From Sulfurospirillum sp001602955 (lineage in GTDB: Bacteria > Campylobacterota > Campylobacteria > Campylobacterales > Sulfurospirillaceae), in assembly GCA_001602955.1 (NCBI GenBank), contig LVAC01000011.1:62001-126000 (forward strand): a stretch of 64,000 nt of DNA. Direction: 5' to 3'. The position numbers and the translations under genes are program-made. Under the pieces are notes generated by a model. It saw only the letters and a list, made by a program, of their open reading frames with translations. It did no database searches and was not told the origin of the DNA. This document shows, piece after piece, positions 34,120 to 42,901 of the stretch; the stretch's first letter is position 1; each line of letters starts with the position of its first letter.

Positions 34120-35466
34120 CTAAGCCGCTTCCCACGGTGCTTGTGTTCCGACGAGTTTAAAAACGGGATTGCGTAACGCCGCACAAACGTCGAGTGCTAG
34201 ATTTTCAAGTCCACCGTACGCTCCGTAACTCACTTTTTTCTCTTGATTGACGTCCACAAAGGCGATGCGTTTCTTAATCGCCGTATAGAGGCTACGCCCG
34301 CCCGCTAATAAAATATCGACCTTGTGCTCGTCGATGAGGCGCGGTTGTTCGGTTGCGGGACTTTTAAACACGATCGGCACGTACTCTTTGGCGATGGCGA
34401 TGTCTTCTTCGGTCGCCTTTTGAATCGACGTCGCAACCACTTCTATGCCGATGTCTTGAAGTGCCGAAGCGATCGACCACGACTTGTTGCCGCCGGTATT
34501 TAAAATCGCTTTTTTCCCTTTAAGCAACAATCGATACGGAGCTAAACGCTCCTCGAGCTTTGCCTCTTCTTCGGCGATAATCCGCTCGGCGCGTGCCGAC
34601 AAATCCGCATCTCCAAACGCGTTGACGATGGAGCGAATGGCGTTGGAGGTATCGCGCTTACCGTAAAACGAAACGCTCACGTAAGGAATACCGTAACGCT
34701 CTTGCATCTTGCGGCACAAGGTCACTAACGACTTCGCACAAACGATCACGTTGAGCTTTGCGGTATGCGCTTGTTGGATCGCTTCGATACGTCCGTCACC
34801 CGAAAGCGTCGAAACGACGTGAATGCCGATGCGCTCTAAAATCGGACGGTACTGCCACATATCTCCCGTCACGTTGTAATCGCCGATCAAATTAATACCG
34901 TAAGGATGAATCGTCTCAGGCTCTTTCGTGCCGATCAGAGCGTCCAAAACCGCTTCGCCGGCAAGTCTTGAGCCAAGGTTTTTACTGCCGACGAATCCGG
35001 GAGCATGCACCGCAACGATCGGAAGGCCGAACTGCTCTTGTGCAACCTTACATGTATAGTCGATGTTGTCCCCGATCATCGCCGTGACGCATGTTTCGTA
35101 GACAAAAATCGCCTTAGGCTTTTTATGCTCTACAATGTACGCCAAAGCCGAAGCTAGCTTCTTGTCCCCGCCGAAAATGATGTCTTGCGTCGTCACGTTC
35201 GTGCAATATCCCAAAGGCGTATTATTCTCGCCTTGATAGCTTGTAAGCGTTGCTCGTGTTTCCCACGAAGCACCAAGACAGGTGTCCGGACCGTGTACGA
35301 GGTGCACGGCGTCGGCATAAGGAAAGAGGGATATTTGCGCTCCTTCAAACGCACACCCTCCGCTTGTCGCTCCGGGTTTGGGTTTATCACAGCTACTTTT
35401 TTTGGTTTTGTTATGAGAACAAGCACTCTCGTTTAACAAATCCTTGATCAGTTTCGTATTTACCAT
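34120..35466 (-). CDS. nifE: NifE, FeMo-co scaffold subunit
   Basis: A 448-residue nitrogenase-alpha-like protein with N-terminus LLNESACSHNKTKKSSCDKP and then PGATSGGCAFEGAQISLFP, the classic NifE opening. Further cysteines (DTCLGASWETR; ETCVTAMIGDN) fit cluster ligands. The start codon at 35466 has no ribosome site and lies about one base after the transcription start predicted from the sigma-54 promoter, so a leaderless mRNA is possible. It leads the nifE-nifN-CheW-fusion operon. Confidence 0.94.
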   Translation of the reverse strand: MVNTKLIKDLLNESACSHNKTKKSSCDKPKPGATSGGCAFEGAQISLFPYADAVHLVHGPDTCLGASWETRATLTSYQGENNTPLGYCTNVTTQDIIFGGDKKLASALAYIVEHKKPKAIFVYETCVTAMIGDNIDYTCKVAQEQFGLPIVAVHAPGFVGSKNLGSRLAGEAVLDALIGTKEPETIHPYGINLIGDYNVTGDMWQYRPILERIGIHVVSTLSGDGRIEAIQQAHTAKLNVIVCAKSLVTLCRKMQERYGIPYVSVSFYGKRDTSNAIRSIVNAFGDADLSARAERIIAEEEAKLEERLAPYRLLLKGKKAILNTGGNKSWSIASALQDIGIEVVATSIQKATEEDIAIAKEYVPIVFKSPATEQPRLIDEHKVDILLAGGRSLYTAIKKRIAFVDVNQEKKVSYGAYGGLENLALDVCAALRNPVFKLVGTQAPWEAA

Positions 35467-35476
35467 ATAGCTTAAT

Positions 35477-35495
35477 TTGCAAGAGGTGTTCCTTT
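35477..35495 (-). promoter_or_regulatory. Sigma-54 promoter reading into nifE (left arm of palindrome)
   Basis: The minus strand reads AAAGGAACACCTCTTGCAA, with GG and GC spaced by exactly 10 bases as required for sigma-54. The C at -12 is 35479, which puts +1 near 35467, next to the nifE start codon. This arm pairs perfectly with 35511-35529. Confidence 0.8.
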
Positions 35496-35510
35496 GACTT
35501 TTTTATCTCC

Positions 35511-35529
35511 AAAGGAACACCTCTTGCAA
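35511..35529 (+). promoter_or_regulatory. Sigma-54 promoter reading into the ferredoxin-nifX2-flavodiiron operon (right arm)
   Basis: The plus strand reads AAAGGAACACCTCTTGCAA, with the same GG-N10-GC spacing. +1 is expected near 35539, leaving a ~120-nt leader before the ferredoxin ATG at 35660. The two promoters form a 19-bp perfect inverted repeat around a 15-bp centre (GACTTTTTTATCTCC). Confidence 0.78.
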
Positions 35530-35659
35530 TGTAGAAAGCGTGTACCTTTAAAAACCCTTACTCAACGCGACCCTGATGCAAATATGCCCTTATTTGCTTC
35601 AGGGTTGGTTTGTACAAAGGTTTTTTGAGAGACACTATTTTACATGTAAAGGATCTATC

Positions 35660-36037
35660 ATGGCAGTCAAAATTACCGAACTTTGCATCAATTGCGACAG
35701 TTGTATCGACGAGTGCCCCGCAACCGCGATCGTAAGTGCATCCGATTCGCCTATCAACGGCGAAACAACGTACGTTAAGCCCGAAAAATGCATCGAATGT
35801 GCCGACGGTACGATGCCAAAATGTGCAGACGCCTGTCCCACCGAGGGTGCTATCGTTTGGGATATGCCTTATACGGCGGAATTTAACGCGTACTACGTAT
35901 CGGGTCACGAAAGCGGTTTATACAATATCCGCGAGCATAAGAAAAACGGCATTATGTTTCCCGAAGTTTCCCCTAAACCGTATCGCGAAGCTATCTCTAT
36001 CGCTGATCGCGAAGCGCACGTTCCCGTTAACGCGTAA
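35660..36037 (+). CDS. 2x[4Fe-4S] ferredoxin of the nif region
   Basis: A 125-residue ferredoxin. Cluster-binding cysteines: ELCINCDSCIDECPATA for the first, and KCIEC-x8-CADACPTEGA for the second, with an insertion in the second motif as in nif-type FdxN/FdIII ferredoxins. The start at 35660 follows AAAGGA. The ~55-residue C-terminal extension is unassigned. It leads a three-gene sigma-54 operon and is a candidate donor to nitrogenase or to NifB. Confidence 0.88.
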   Translation: MAVKITELCINCDSCIDECPATAIVSASDSPINGETTYVKPEKCIECADGTMPKCADACPTEGAIVWDMPYTAEFNAYYVSGHESGLYNIREHKKNGIMFPEVSPKPYREAISIADREAHVPVNA

Positions 36038-36046
36038 GGAAATACG

Positions 36047-36421
36047 ATGAAAATAGCATTTGCATCTACGGACAACCTCCATGTCAACGACCATTTCGGA
36101 TGGTGCAAATGCTTTTACATGTACGAACTTCTTAACGACTCTTTTAGCTTTTTAAAAACGCTCCCGTCGCCGAACGAGCATAGCGAAGAAGGGGATAAAC
36201 TTGCCTACAAAATCGCTTGTTTGGAAGATGCAAATATCCTCTGTGCTTCCCATATCGGACCGCGTGCTTCGCTCTTGGTCAAGGGTTCGGGTATTTTTGT
36301 TTTAAAAAGCGAAAAAGAGAACGAACGCATCGAAGATGTTTTAAACACGCTTTTACGGCTCAAAAACACGCAACCTCCTTTGTGGATGCAAAGGTTTTTA
36401 CATGCACCCTCTGCCTCTTGA
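36047..36421 (+). CDS. Second NifX/NafY-like cofactor-binding protein
   Basis: A 124-residue protein with the NifX/NifB-C fold: MKIAFASTDNLHVNDHFGWC, FYMYELL, and ILCASHIGPRASLLVKGSG, ending in PPLWMQRFL. It has an extra Cys-x-Cys in the usual HFG motif (HFGWCKC). It may carry NifB-co or a FeMo-co precursor. It overlaps the flavodiiron gene by 20 bp and lies 9 bp after the ferredoxin gene. Confidence 0.82.
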   Translation: MKIAFASTDNLHVNDHFGWCKCFYMYELLNDSFSFLKTLPSPNEHSEEGDKLAYKIACLEDANILCASHIGPRASLLVKGSGIFVLKSEKENERIEDVLNTLLRLKNTQPPLWMQRFLHAPSAS

Positions 36422-37634
36422 AATCGCACCGGATATTTTTTATATAGGCGTACTCGATCCCGATATTCGAACGTTCGACATCGTGATGCACACCGCCAAC
36501 GGCTCAAGCTATAACGCTTATTTGATTCAAACCAGCCAAGGCGTCATCATCGTCGATACCGTCAAAAAAGAGTTTCAAGAATTTTTTTTTAACCGCATCG
36601 AATCTTTATGCGATTATGCGGCGATTCGCTACGTCATCGTCCATCACATCGAGCCCGATCATTCGGGGGCACTTCCCGAACTCATCGCGCGCGCACCGCA
36701 TGCTAAAGTCTTAATATCGCCGCAAGCCACAACGATGCTTAAAGCCCTTACCGGAAGCGAAAATATCGACTTTGAAACGATCTGGACCAACAAACAATTG
36801 CGTTTAGGAAACAAGACGTTAACGTTTTTGAGCACGCCTTATTTGCATTGGCCCGAGACGATGAGCTCGTACGTCGAAGAAGACAAGCTGCTCTTTAGCG
36901 GCGACGTTTTCGGGGCGCACTATTGCGATCGACGCCTCTTTAACGACAAAGTGGGCGATTTTTGGTATGCGTTTGAATATTATTACGACCATATTATGCG
37001 CCCGTTTCAAAGCTACGTGAAAAGTGCGCTCAAACTCTACGATCGCTTGGATATTCAAACGATCGCGCCGCTTCACGGTCCGATCATTCGCGAAAATCCT
37101 TCCATGTACATTGAAGCATACCGTCAATGGAGCACCAAGCTCGAACGCCATAAAGAGGGGCAAAAAGTTCTCTCGATTTTTTATTTGACGAGCTACAAAA
37201 ACACGCAAGAGATGGCGCAAGCCATTTACGAGGGTGCGGAGAGCGTGGAAAATATTGTGACCAATATCTACGATTTGGCGTCTATCGAAGAGCAAAATAT
37301 GATTCGGATTCTGGAAGAGAGCGACGGTTTTTTAATCGGAACGCCGACCATTAACGCCGATGCGCCCAAGCCGGTCTGGAATCTGCTTTCATGTTTGATG
37401 TTTTTAGATAAGCAAGGTAAAAGTGCCGGAGCGTTCGGTTCTTACGGCTGGAGCGGCGAAGCCATCGATCATATTCTTGCGCGCTTGAAAGCCCTCAAAC
37501 TCAGGGTTCCTCCGCTAGAACCGATGAAAATCAAGCTGATTCCTACCGAAGAAGAGCTTCAAAGATGTTTTGGTTACGGCGTCGAATTTGCCGAAATTTT
37601 AAACGGTAAAATGATCGAAATCGATCTGGCGTAA
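36402..37634 (+). CDS. Flavodiiron protein (FprA-type oxygen/NO reductase)
   Basis: A 410-residue protein with an N-terminal metallo-beta-lactamase diiron domain (HHIEPDHSGALPEL, then SGDVFGAHYC and IAPLHGPI) and a C-terminal flavodoxin domain from ~250 (IFYLTSYKNTQEMAQAI; FGSYGWSGEAIDHI). It reduces O2 to water or NO to N2O in the cytoplasm with rubredoxin- or ferredoxin-type donors. Co-transcription with nif genes suggests it protects nitrogenase in a microaerophile. It starts at ATG 36402 with AAAGG upstream. Confidence 0.9.
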   Translation: MHPLPLEIAPDIFYIGVLDPDIRTFDIVMHTANGSSYNAYLIQTSQGVIIVDTVKKEFQEFFFNRIESLCDYAAIRYVIVHHIEPDHSGALPELIARAPHAKVLISPQATTMLKALTGSENIDFETIWTNKQLRLGNKTLTFLSTPYLHWPETMSSYVEEDKLLFSGDVFGAHYCDRRLFNDKVGDFWYAFEYYYDHIMRPFQSYVKSALKLYDRLDIQTIAPLHGPIIRENPSMYIEAYRQWSTKLERHKEGQKVLSIFYLTSYKNTQEMAQAIYEGAESVENIVTNIYDLASIEEQNMIRILEESDGFLIGTPTINADAPKPVWNLLSCLMFLDKQGKSAGAFGSYGWSGEAIDHILARLKALKLRVPPLEPMKIKLIPTEEELQRCFGYGVEFAEILNGKMIEIDLA

Positions 37635-37641
37635 CAAGGTG

Positions 37642-39375
37642 TTAGTTGAGCAACTCTTGTTGCGGCTTACCGATAAAATACCCTTGAAATTCGTCGATGC
37701 CTAAGGGGATCAACGTATCGAAAACCGCTTCGTTATGCACGAACTCGGCAATCGTTTTGATTTGCAAAGCTTTGGCAAACGAGACGATCGCTTTGACCAG
37801 TTGAAACGATTGGGTATCGTGGTCGATGTTTTTAATCAAGCTCCCGTCGATTTTCAAGTAAGCCGGATGCATCTCCATAATGTTGGTAAAATTGGAATAC
37901 CCCGTCCCGAAATCGTCGATCGCGATAGGCGCTTTTTCGTACTTGACGTATTTTAAAAAATGCTTGATCGTATTAAAATCTCCGATTTTTTCACTCTCCA
38001 CAACCTCAAACACCAAGTTAAATCGTTGATGCTTCTCTTGGTAATCGATGATTTTCGCACGCACGCAATCGCGAATCTCTTTATTGAGCATATCCCGAAA
38101 ACTAAAATTGATCGAAAAATCAAGATCTAAGTTGGCTTGCGCTTTTTCTAAAACTTTTTCGATCATACAAAAACTTAACATGTCATACTGTTTCGTTCGG
38201 CGCGCAATATCGAGAAAATAGTACGGAGAGACGTATTGCTCCGTTCCACATTTATCTTTCGTGCGAATGCGAATCAACGCCTCGTACTTGACGATACGCT
38301 TATCGGCATTGCAAATCGGTTGAAAAAACGGAACGACGTTGTCTTGATTGAGCGTGTCGTTAATGACGTCTTGCCAATAAAAATCGTTCGATAAGGATTC
38401 GGTTTCGTCAAGATTGCTCGTATAAACGACGAAACTTTTTCCCGATTGCTTGGCAAAATCAAGTGCGGTAAACGCTTTATTGAAAAGATTTTCCTGATCG
38501 AACGTAACGCCCATCGAGATGTGAATCAAGATTTTTTCGCTTAATGCGTCGACTTTTAACTCCAAACCGTCGAGGGCCTCCAAGGTTGCTTGAACGTCTT
38601 CGTAAATCTTTTCGGGATCGAGCTGTTGATCGATCGAGAGCATCACAAATTCGTTGGTCGCAATGCGAAACGCGCTGTAAAAAAGAGACTGCGCCACCTC
38701 TTTTAAAACGTCTGCAAAGGCTTTAAGGATATCGTTGCCGATCTCCATACCGTAGAGTTTATTGTAATTTTTAAATTGATCGATCGTAATCAGGAAAAGA
38801 GCCGGTACGTCGTCGGAGGAAATCTCTTTTAACATTAAATCGAGCGCATTTTTATTGGAAAGCTTGGTTAAAGGATCGTTGTAACGTTGCTCTTCAAGCG
38901 CATGATTTTGCGTCAAAATCGTCTGTTCCAATCCGTACATGTACGCTTTGGTCTCTTGCTTCATCACGATCGTCTCGACGGTGGAAGAAAGCGTTTCAAA
39001 AAATTGGTCGAGTTCGAGAGGTTTTAAAATATAGCCGTTGACGTTTAAACGAATCGTTTCGATGAAAAACTCGCTGTCGTTATACGCGGACGTAACGATC
39101 GTTGCGATGTCGCGAGAGTGTTTGCGTATCTGAGCAATTAACTCCAAACCGTTCATTTTCGGCATTTTAATATCGCTCATTACCAAATCGTAAGGTCGTT
39201 TGGCTTCTCTAAAAAGACGGTAAGCCTCTTCTCCGTCTTGCGCCGTGTCGATGTGTTCGAAAAAATCTTTTAAAATATCCAACATCGAACAACGAATTTC
39301 TTCGTCATCTTCAGCGTATAAAAGAAAAAGCGGTTTTGTGCGTATTTTTAACGCCTCAATGTCGCAGGGTTCCAT
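37642..39375 (-). CDS. Response regulator with REC, degenerate GGDEF and EAL domains
   Basis: A 577-residue cytoplasmic protein. REC spans ~15-130, with acidic pocket EDD, phospho-acceptor in MSDIKMP and the lysine in ILKPLEL. A GGDEF-like domain spans ~170-320, with the active site replaced by IATNEF, so cyclase activity is unlikely. EAL spans ~330-570 (EALIRI, DDFGTGYSN), apparently active. It should be a phosphorylation-controlled c-di-GMP phosphodiesterase. It lies convergent to the flavodiiron gene, downstream of another response regulator; no histidine kinase is nearby. Confidence 0.88.
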   Translation of the reverse strand: MEPCDIEALKIRTKPLFLLYAEDDEEIRCSMLDILKDFFEHIDTAQDGEEAYRLFREAKRPYDLVMSDIKMPKMNGLELIAQIRKHSRDIATIVTSAYNDSEFFIETIRLNVNGYILKPLELDQFFETLSSTVETIVMKQETKAYMYGLEQTILTQNHALEEQRYNDPLTKLSNKNALDLMLKEISSDDVPALFLITIDQFKNYNKLYGMEIGNDILKAFADVLKEVAQSLFYSAFRIATNEFVMLSIDQQLDPEKIYEDVQATLEALDGLELKVDALSEKILIHISMGVTFDQENLFNKAFTALDFAKQSGKSFVVYTSNLDETESLSNDFYWQDVINDTLNQDNVVPFFQPICNADKRIVKYEALIRIRTKDKCGTEQYVSPYYFLDIARRTKQYDMLSFCMIEKVLEKAQANLDLDFSINFSFRDMLNKEIRDCVRAKIIDYQEKHQRFNLVFEVVESEKIGDFNTIKHFLKYVKYEKAPIAIDDFGTGYSNFTNIMEMHPAYLKIDGSLIKNIDHDTQSFQLVKAIVSFAKALQIKTIAEFVHNEAVFDTLIPLGIDEFQGYFIGKPQQELLN

Positions 39376-39471
39376 AAAGCCTATCCCAAATAAGCAAGAT
39401 ACACGAAGTATAGCGGAAAAAACTTCATTTATTATCAGCTTATTATGAGGATCGTTAGAGAAGGCTCTTTT

Positions 39472-40140
39472 TTATAATACGAGCCTATAACCCGTTCCGT
39501 ATTCGGTCATCAGATAAATCGGCTTTTTAGGGTTATCCCCTAACTTTTTGCGAATATTTTGGATATGGTAATTTAACGATTGAGGAGAACTGAGAGAGGA
39601 GAGATGAATGGCTAAAACGTTACGATAAACCACACGATTTTTATTTTCTATGAGGAAAGCAAGAATTTTATATTCGATAGCGGTCAACGAAAGCGGTTGT
39701 TGGTTAAATAAAATCGTCTGCGTATTGTAATCGATCGCCAAACTTTTTCTCGCGACGTCTAATTTGATGCGCGAACAACGTTTTAAAATCGCCCAAATAC
39801 GTACTTCCAGCTCCTCCAAAACGAAAGGCTTGCACACATAATCGTCCACGCCGAAACGAAAAGCCTGTATTTTGATCGCGGTATCGTTGTAGGCACTTAA
39901 CACGATAATCGGAATGGTGCTTTGGTTGTTGATCTGTTTGATCACTTCCAAACCGCTAAAATCGGGAAGGTTTAAATCCAACAAAAGCATGTCGTAAGCA
40001 TGAAGCGAAAGCTTTAAAAGCCCGTCCACCGCTGTTTCCGAGACGTCGACTTCGAAACCGACGTTTTCCAGAAAATGTACCGTTTGATTTGCGGCATCGC
40101 AATCGTTTTGCACTAAAAGAATTTTAATTTTTTTTTGCAT
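39472..40140 (-). CDS. OmpR/PhoB-family response regulator (orphan)
   Basis: A 222-residue regulator with an N-terminal receiver domain (ILLVQNDCD acidic pocket, LLLDLNLPD phospho-acceptor, CKPFVLEEL lysine) and a C-terminal winged helix (SLTAIEYKILAFLIENKNR; YHIQNIRKKLGDN; TEYGTGYRL). The first acidic pocket is ND rather than the usual DD. It is divergent from nifB across a 195-bp region, and no partner kinase is adjacent. Whether it affects nif expression is unknown. Confidence 0.88.
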   Translation of the reverse strand: MQKKIKILLVQNDCDAANQTVHFLENVGFEVDVSETAVDGLLKLSLHAYDMLLLDLNLPDFSGLEVIKQINNQSTIPIIVLSAYNDTAIKIQAFRFGVDDYVCKPFVLEELEVRIWAILKRCSRIKLDVARKSLAIDYNTQTILFNQQPLSLTAIEYKILAFLIENKNRVVYRNVLAIHLSSLSSPQSLNYHIQNIRKKLGDNPKKPIYLMTEYGTGYRLVL

Positions 40141-40285
40141 TCGTCCTAACCGCCCAAGAATTCGTTATAACTATTATACACCAAAGAAAGGTGCTATTTT
40201 GCCAACAACCGTTTAAAACCAAGCTTATAGCTTATGAAATACTCACATCGGGTAGCTTCGAAACCTTAGATGCGTTTGCTCGTCC

Positions 40286-40303
40286 AAGGAACACTTCGTG
40301 CAC
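40286..40303 (+). promoter_or_regulatory. Sigma-54 promoter of the nifB operon
   Basis: AAGGAACACTTCGTGCAC: GG (40288-40289) and GC (40300-40301) with a 10-base spacer. The predicted start near 40313 gives a 23-nt leader with AAAGGA before ATG 40336. The -24 half is the same GGAACAC as at nifE. I see no clear TGT-N10-ACA NifA site upstream. Confidence 0.78.
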
Positions 40304-40335
40304 TTTTTAAACAAAATCACTTCAAAGGATCGCAC

Positions 40336-41766
40336 ATGAGTTGCTCTTGCTCATCCTCAACCAACACCCAAAACGAGCTGCATGCGAGCATCTTACAAAA
40401 GATTAACAACCACCCTTGTTACTCTCAAGACGCTCATCAACATTATGCGCGTATCCACGTAGCGGTTGCTCCCGCTTGTAACATCCAATGCAACTACTGC
40501 AACCGTAAATACGACTGTTCCAACGAAAGTCGTCCGGGCGTGACCAGTTACAAACTTAAGCCCGAAGAAGCCGTCAAAAAAGTCTTACATGTAGGCGGTC
40601 TCATCCAACAACTAAGCGTCGTAGGCATCGCAGGTCCGGGAGACGGTCTTGCCAATCCGAAACAAACCTTTGAGACCTTTGCACTGTTGAAAAAATATGC
40701 TCCGGACATCAAACTGTGCCTTTCTACCAACGGTTTGATGATTCATAAACATATCGACGAGATCGCTAAGTACACCATCGAACACGTGACGGTTACGTTA
40801 AACAGCGTCGACGAAAGCGGTGAAATCGGCGCAAAAATCTATCCGTGGGTGTTTTACGAACACAAAAAACACCGCGGCGTCGAGGGTGCAAAACTACTTC
40901 TTGAAAAGCAGCTTTTGGGCATTAAGATGCTTGTTGAGCGCGGTATCTTGGTTAAGGTCAACTCCGTCCTCATTCCGGGCATCAACGACGAGCACCTTCC
41001 TTTGGTCGCCAAAAAAGTCAAAGAACTCGGCGTTTTTATTCAAAACGTTATGCCCTTGATCTCCAAACCGGAATTCGGTACGAAATTCGGCTTAGACGGC
41101 GTTCCGAGCGCAACGCACAAACAGTTGATGAAAGCGCAAGAAGCGTGCGACGTTAACGTCAAAATGATGCGTCATTGCCGTCAGTGCCGCGCCGATGCGG
41201 TCGGACTTTTAGGCGAAGATCGAAGCGACGAGTTTTTTAAAGAGAGTTTTGTAGAGAAAAGTTTTGAAGAACTTTCCCACCATTATAATCTCAATCAGCG
41301 TATGAAAACACACGAAAATATCGAAACGTGGCGTCGTGCGCTTCGCGCGGCGAACGGCCGCGTGCTTCAAGAAGAAGCCCTTGACAAGCACGCGCTTAGC
41401 TCCACGGGAGAGACCAAACTCATTGCCGTGACGACACGCGGAAACGGGCTGATCAACGATCATTTCGGAAGTGCGAAAGAGTTTTTAATTTACGAAGCGG
41501 GCGATAAAGCAATTAAGTTTTTGATGCACCGCAAAGTCGAAAAAGCGTACTGTATGGGTAAAGAAGGATGCGACGGAACGTATCCGATCGACGAGATTAA
41601 ACAAACGTTGCAAGATTGCGATCTGTTACTCACGCAAAAAATCGGCGAATGCCCGCAAAAAGAGCTCAATAGCATTCAGCTGGCATGCGATGAGAGTTTT
41701 GCGGACGAACCCATCGAGATTTCCGTTTTGAAAGGTGCGCGAAAACACTTTTATACCGCTTCTTAA
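40336..41766 (+). CDS. nifB: NifB, radical-SAM NifB-co synthase
   Basis: A 476-residue protein from ATG 40336 (AAAGGA upstream). It carries a Cys-rich start (MSCSCSSS), the radical-SAM motif CNIQCNYC near residue 56 and further NifB cysteines (CNRKYDC; RHCRQCRAD). A C-terminal NifX-like domain occupies ~355-475 (KLIAVTTRGNGLINDHFGSA). It builds the 8Fe-9S-C NifB-co core of the nitrogenase cofactor. It heads an operon with nifV and is preceded by a sigma-54 promoter. Confidence 0.95.
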   Translation: MSCSCSSSTNTQNELHASILQKINNHPCYSQDAHQHYARIHVAVAPACNIQCNYCNRKYDCSNESRPGVTSYKLKPEEAVKKVLHVGGLIQQLSVVGIAGPGDGLANPKQTFETFALLKKYAPDIKLCLSTNGLMIHKHIDEIAKYTIEHVTVTLNSVDESGEIGAKIYPWVFYEHKKHRGVEGAKLLLEKQLLGIKMLVERGILVKVNSVLIPGINDEHLPLVAKKVKELGVFIQNVMPLISKPEFGTKFGLDGVPSATHKQLMKAQEACDVNVKMMRHCRQCRADAVGLLGEDRSDEFFKESFVEKSFEELSHHYNLNQRMKTHENIETWRRALRAANGRVLQEEALDKHALSSTGETKLIAVTTRGNGLINDHFGSAKEFLIYEAGDKAIKFLMHRKVEKAYCMGKEGCDGTYPIDEIKQTLQDCDLLLTQKIGECPQKELNSIQLACDESFADEPIEISVLKGARKHFYTAS

Positions 41767-41784
41767 GAAGCAAAGGATACGGCT

Positions 41785-42897
41785 ATGATTATCAACGATA
41801 CGACGCTTCGAGACGGGGAACAGGCCCCTTACGTCGCTTTCAATACGGATGAGAAAATCGCCATCGCATCGGCATTATACCTTGCCGGAGCAGACGAACT
41901 TGAGGTCGGTATTCCGGCAATGGGCGCAAAAGAACAAGCCGACATTAAAGAGATTTTGGCACTCGATCTTCCGCTACGCATCATGAGCTGGAACCGCGCT
42001 ACGATGAGCGACCTTGAAGCCTCTCTTGCCTGCGGGCTTAAAGCGGTCGATCTGTCGATTCCGGTTTCGGATATTTTGATCGAGGCAAAATTTAAAGGCG
42101 ATAAAACACGCCTCTTAAAGAACCTCGAAGAAGTCTTACATGTCAGTCGATCCGAGGGACTTTTTACCTGTATCGGCGGCGAAGACAGTTCGCGTGCCGA
42201 TCTAGGCTTTTTAAAAGAAGTGATGAGCTTAGGTGCCCAAGAGGGAGCCGATCGCTTTCGCTACTGCGATACGGTCGGCATTATGCGTCCGCATCAAATT
42301 TACGAGCATATTTCCGCACTGTGCGATCTTCGTCTTTTAGAGATCGAAATGCATACGCATAACGATTTTGGGATGGCAACCGCCAATGCGATCAGCGGTT
42401 TGGAAGCGGGTGCTATCAGCGTCAATACGACCGTCATCGGTCTAGGCGAACGCGCCGGAAACGCCAGCTTCGAACAAACGCTCATGGCACTAACCCATCT
42501 TTTCGGAGAAGCACGCACGGTTGACGCTAAAGCACTTCATCACGTCGTCTCTTTGGTACAAAAAGCCGCACATCAGACCATTTCGCCGACCATGCCCATC
42601 GTCGGGAAAAACATCTTTTCGCACGAATCGGGCATTCACGTCAACGGTATGATCAAGCACGAACAAGCCTATGAAGCCTTTTCGCCGCAAAGCGTGGGAA
42701 TGAAACGCACCTATCCGATCGGCAAACATTCGGGTAGCTCCACCCTCGTGTATCATCTGCGCGCTATGGGCGTCGAACCCGAACACGAAGTCGTCAATCG
42801 CATTTTACCGACCGTACGGGAATTGGTTACGGAGCGTAAAAAAGTCCTCAACAAAAAAGAACTTAAGGCACTTTACAACGCACATAAAGCCGGATAA
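41785..42897 (+). CDS. nifV: Homocitrate synthase NifV
   Basis: A 370-residue DRE-TIM metallolyase-family enzyme with INDTTLRDGEQAPYVAFN at the N-terminus, EMHTHNDFGMATANAISG in the barrel, and SHESGIHVNGMIK followed by GKHSGSSTL at the C-terminal end. It condenses acetyl-CoA and 2-oxoglutarate to homocitrate, the organic ligand of FeMo-co. It lies 18 bp after nifB. Isopropylmalate synthase is the alternative, but length and nif context favour NifV. Confidence 0.94.
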   Translation: MIINDTTLRDGEQAPYVAFNTDEKIAIASALYLAGADELEVGIPAMGAKEQADIKEILALDLPLRIMSWNRATMSDLEASLACGLKAVDLSIPVSDILIEAKFKGDKTRLLKNLEEVLHVSRSEGLFTCIGGEDSSRADLGFLKEVMSLGAQEGADRFRYCDTVGIMRPHQIYEHISALCDLRLLEIEMHTHNDFGMATANAISGLEAGAISVNTTVIGLGERAGNASFEQTLMALTHLFGEARTVDAKALHHVVSLVQKAAHQTISPTMPIVGKNIFSHESGIHVNGMIKHEQAYEAFSPQSVGMKRTYPIGKHSGSSTLVYHLRAMGVEPEHEVVNRILPTVRELVTERKKVLNKKELKALYNAHKAG

Positions 42898-42901
42898 AGC
42901 G

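Noticed and set aside
35477..35529. Palindrome read as a bidirectional terminator
   Set aside because: It lies between the 5' ends of divergent genes and each arm has exact sigma-54 spacing.
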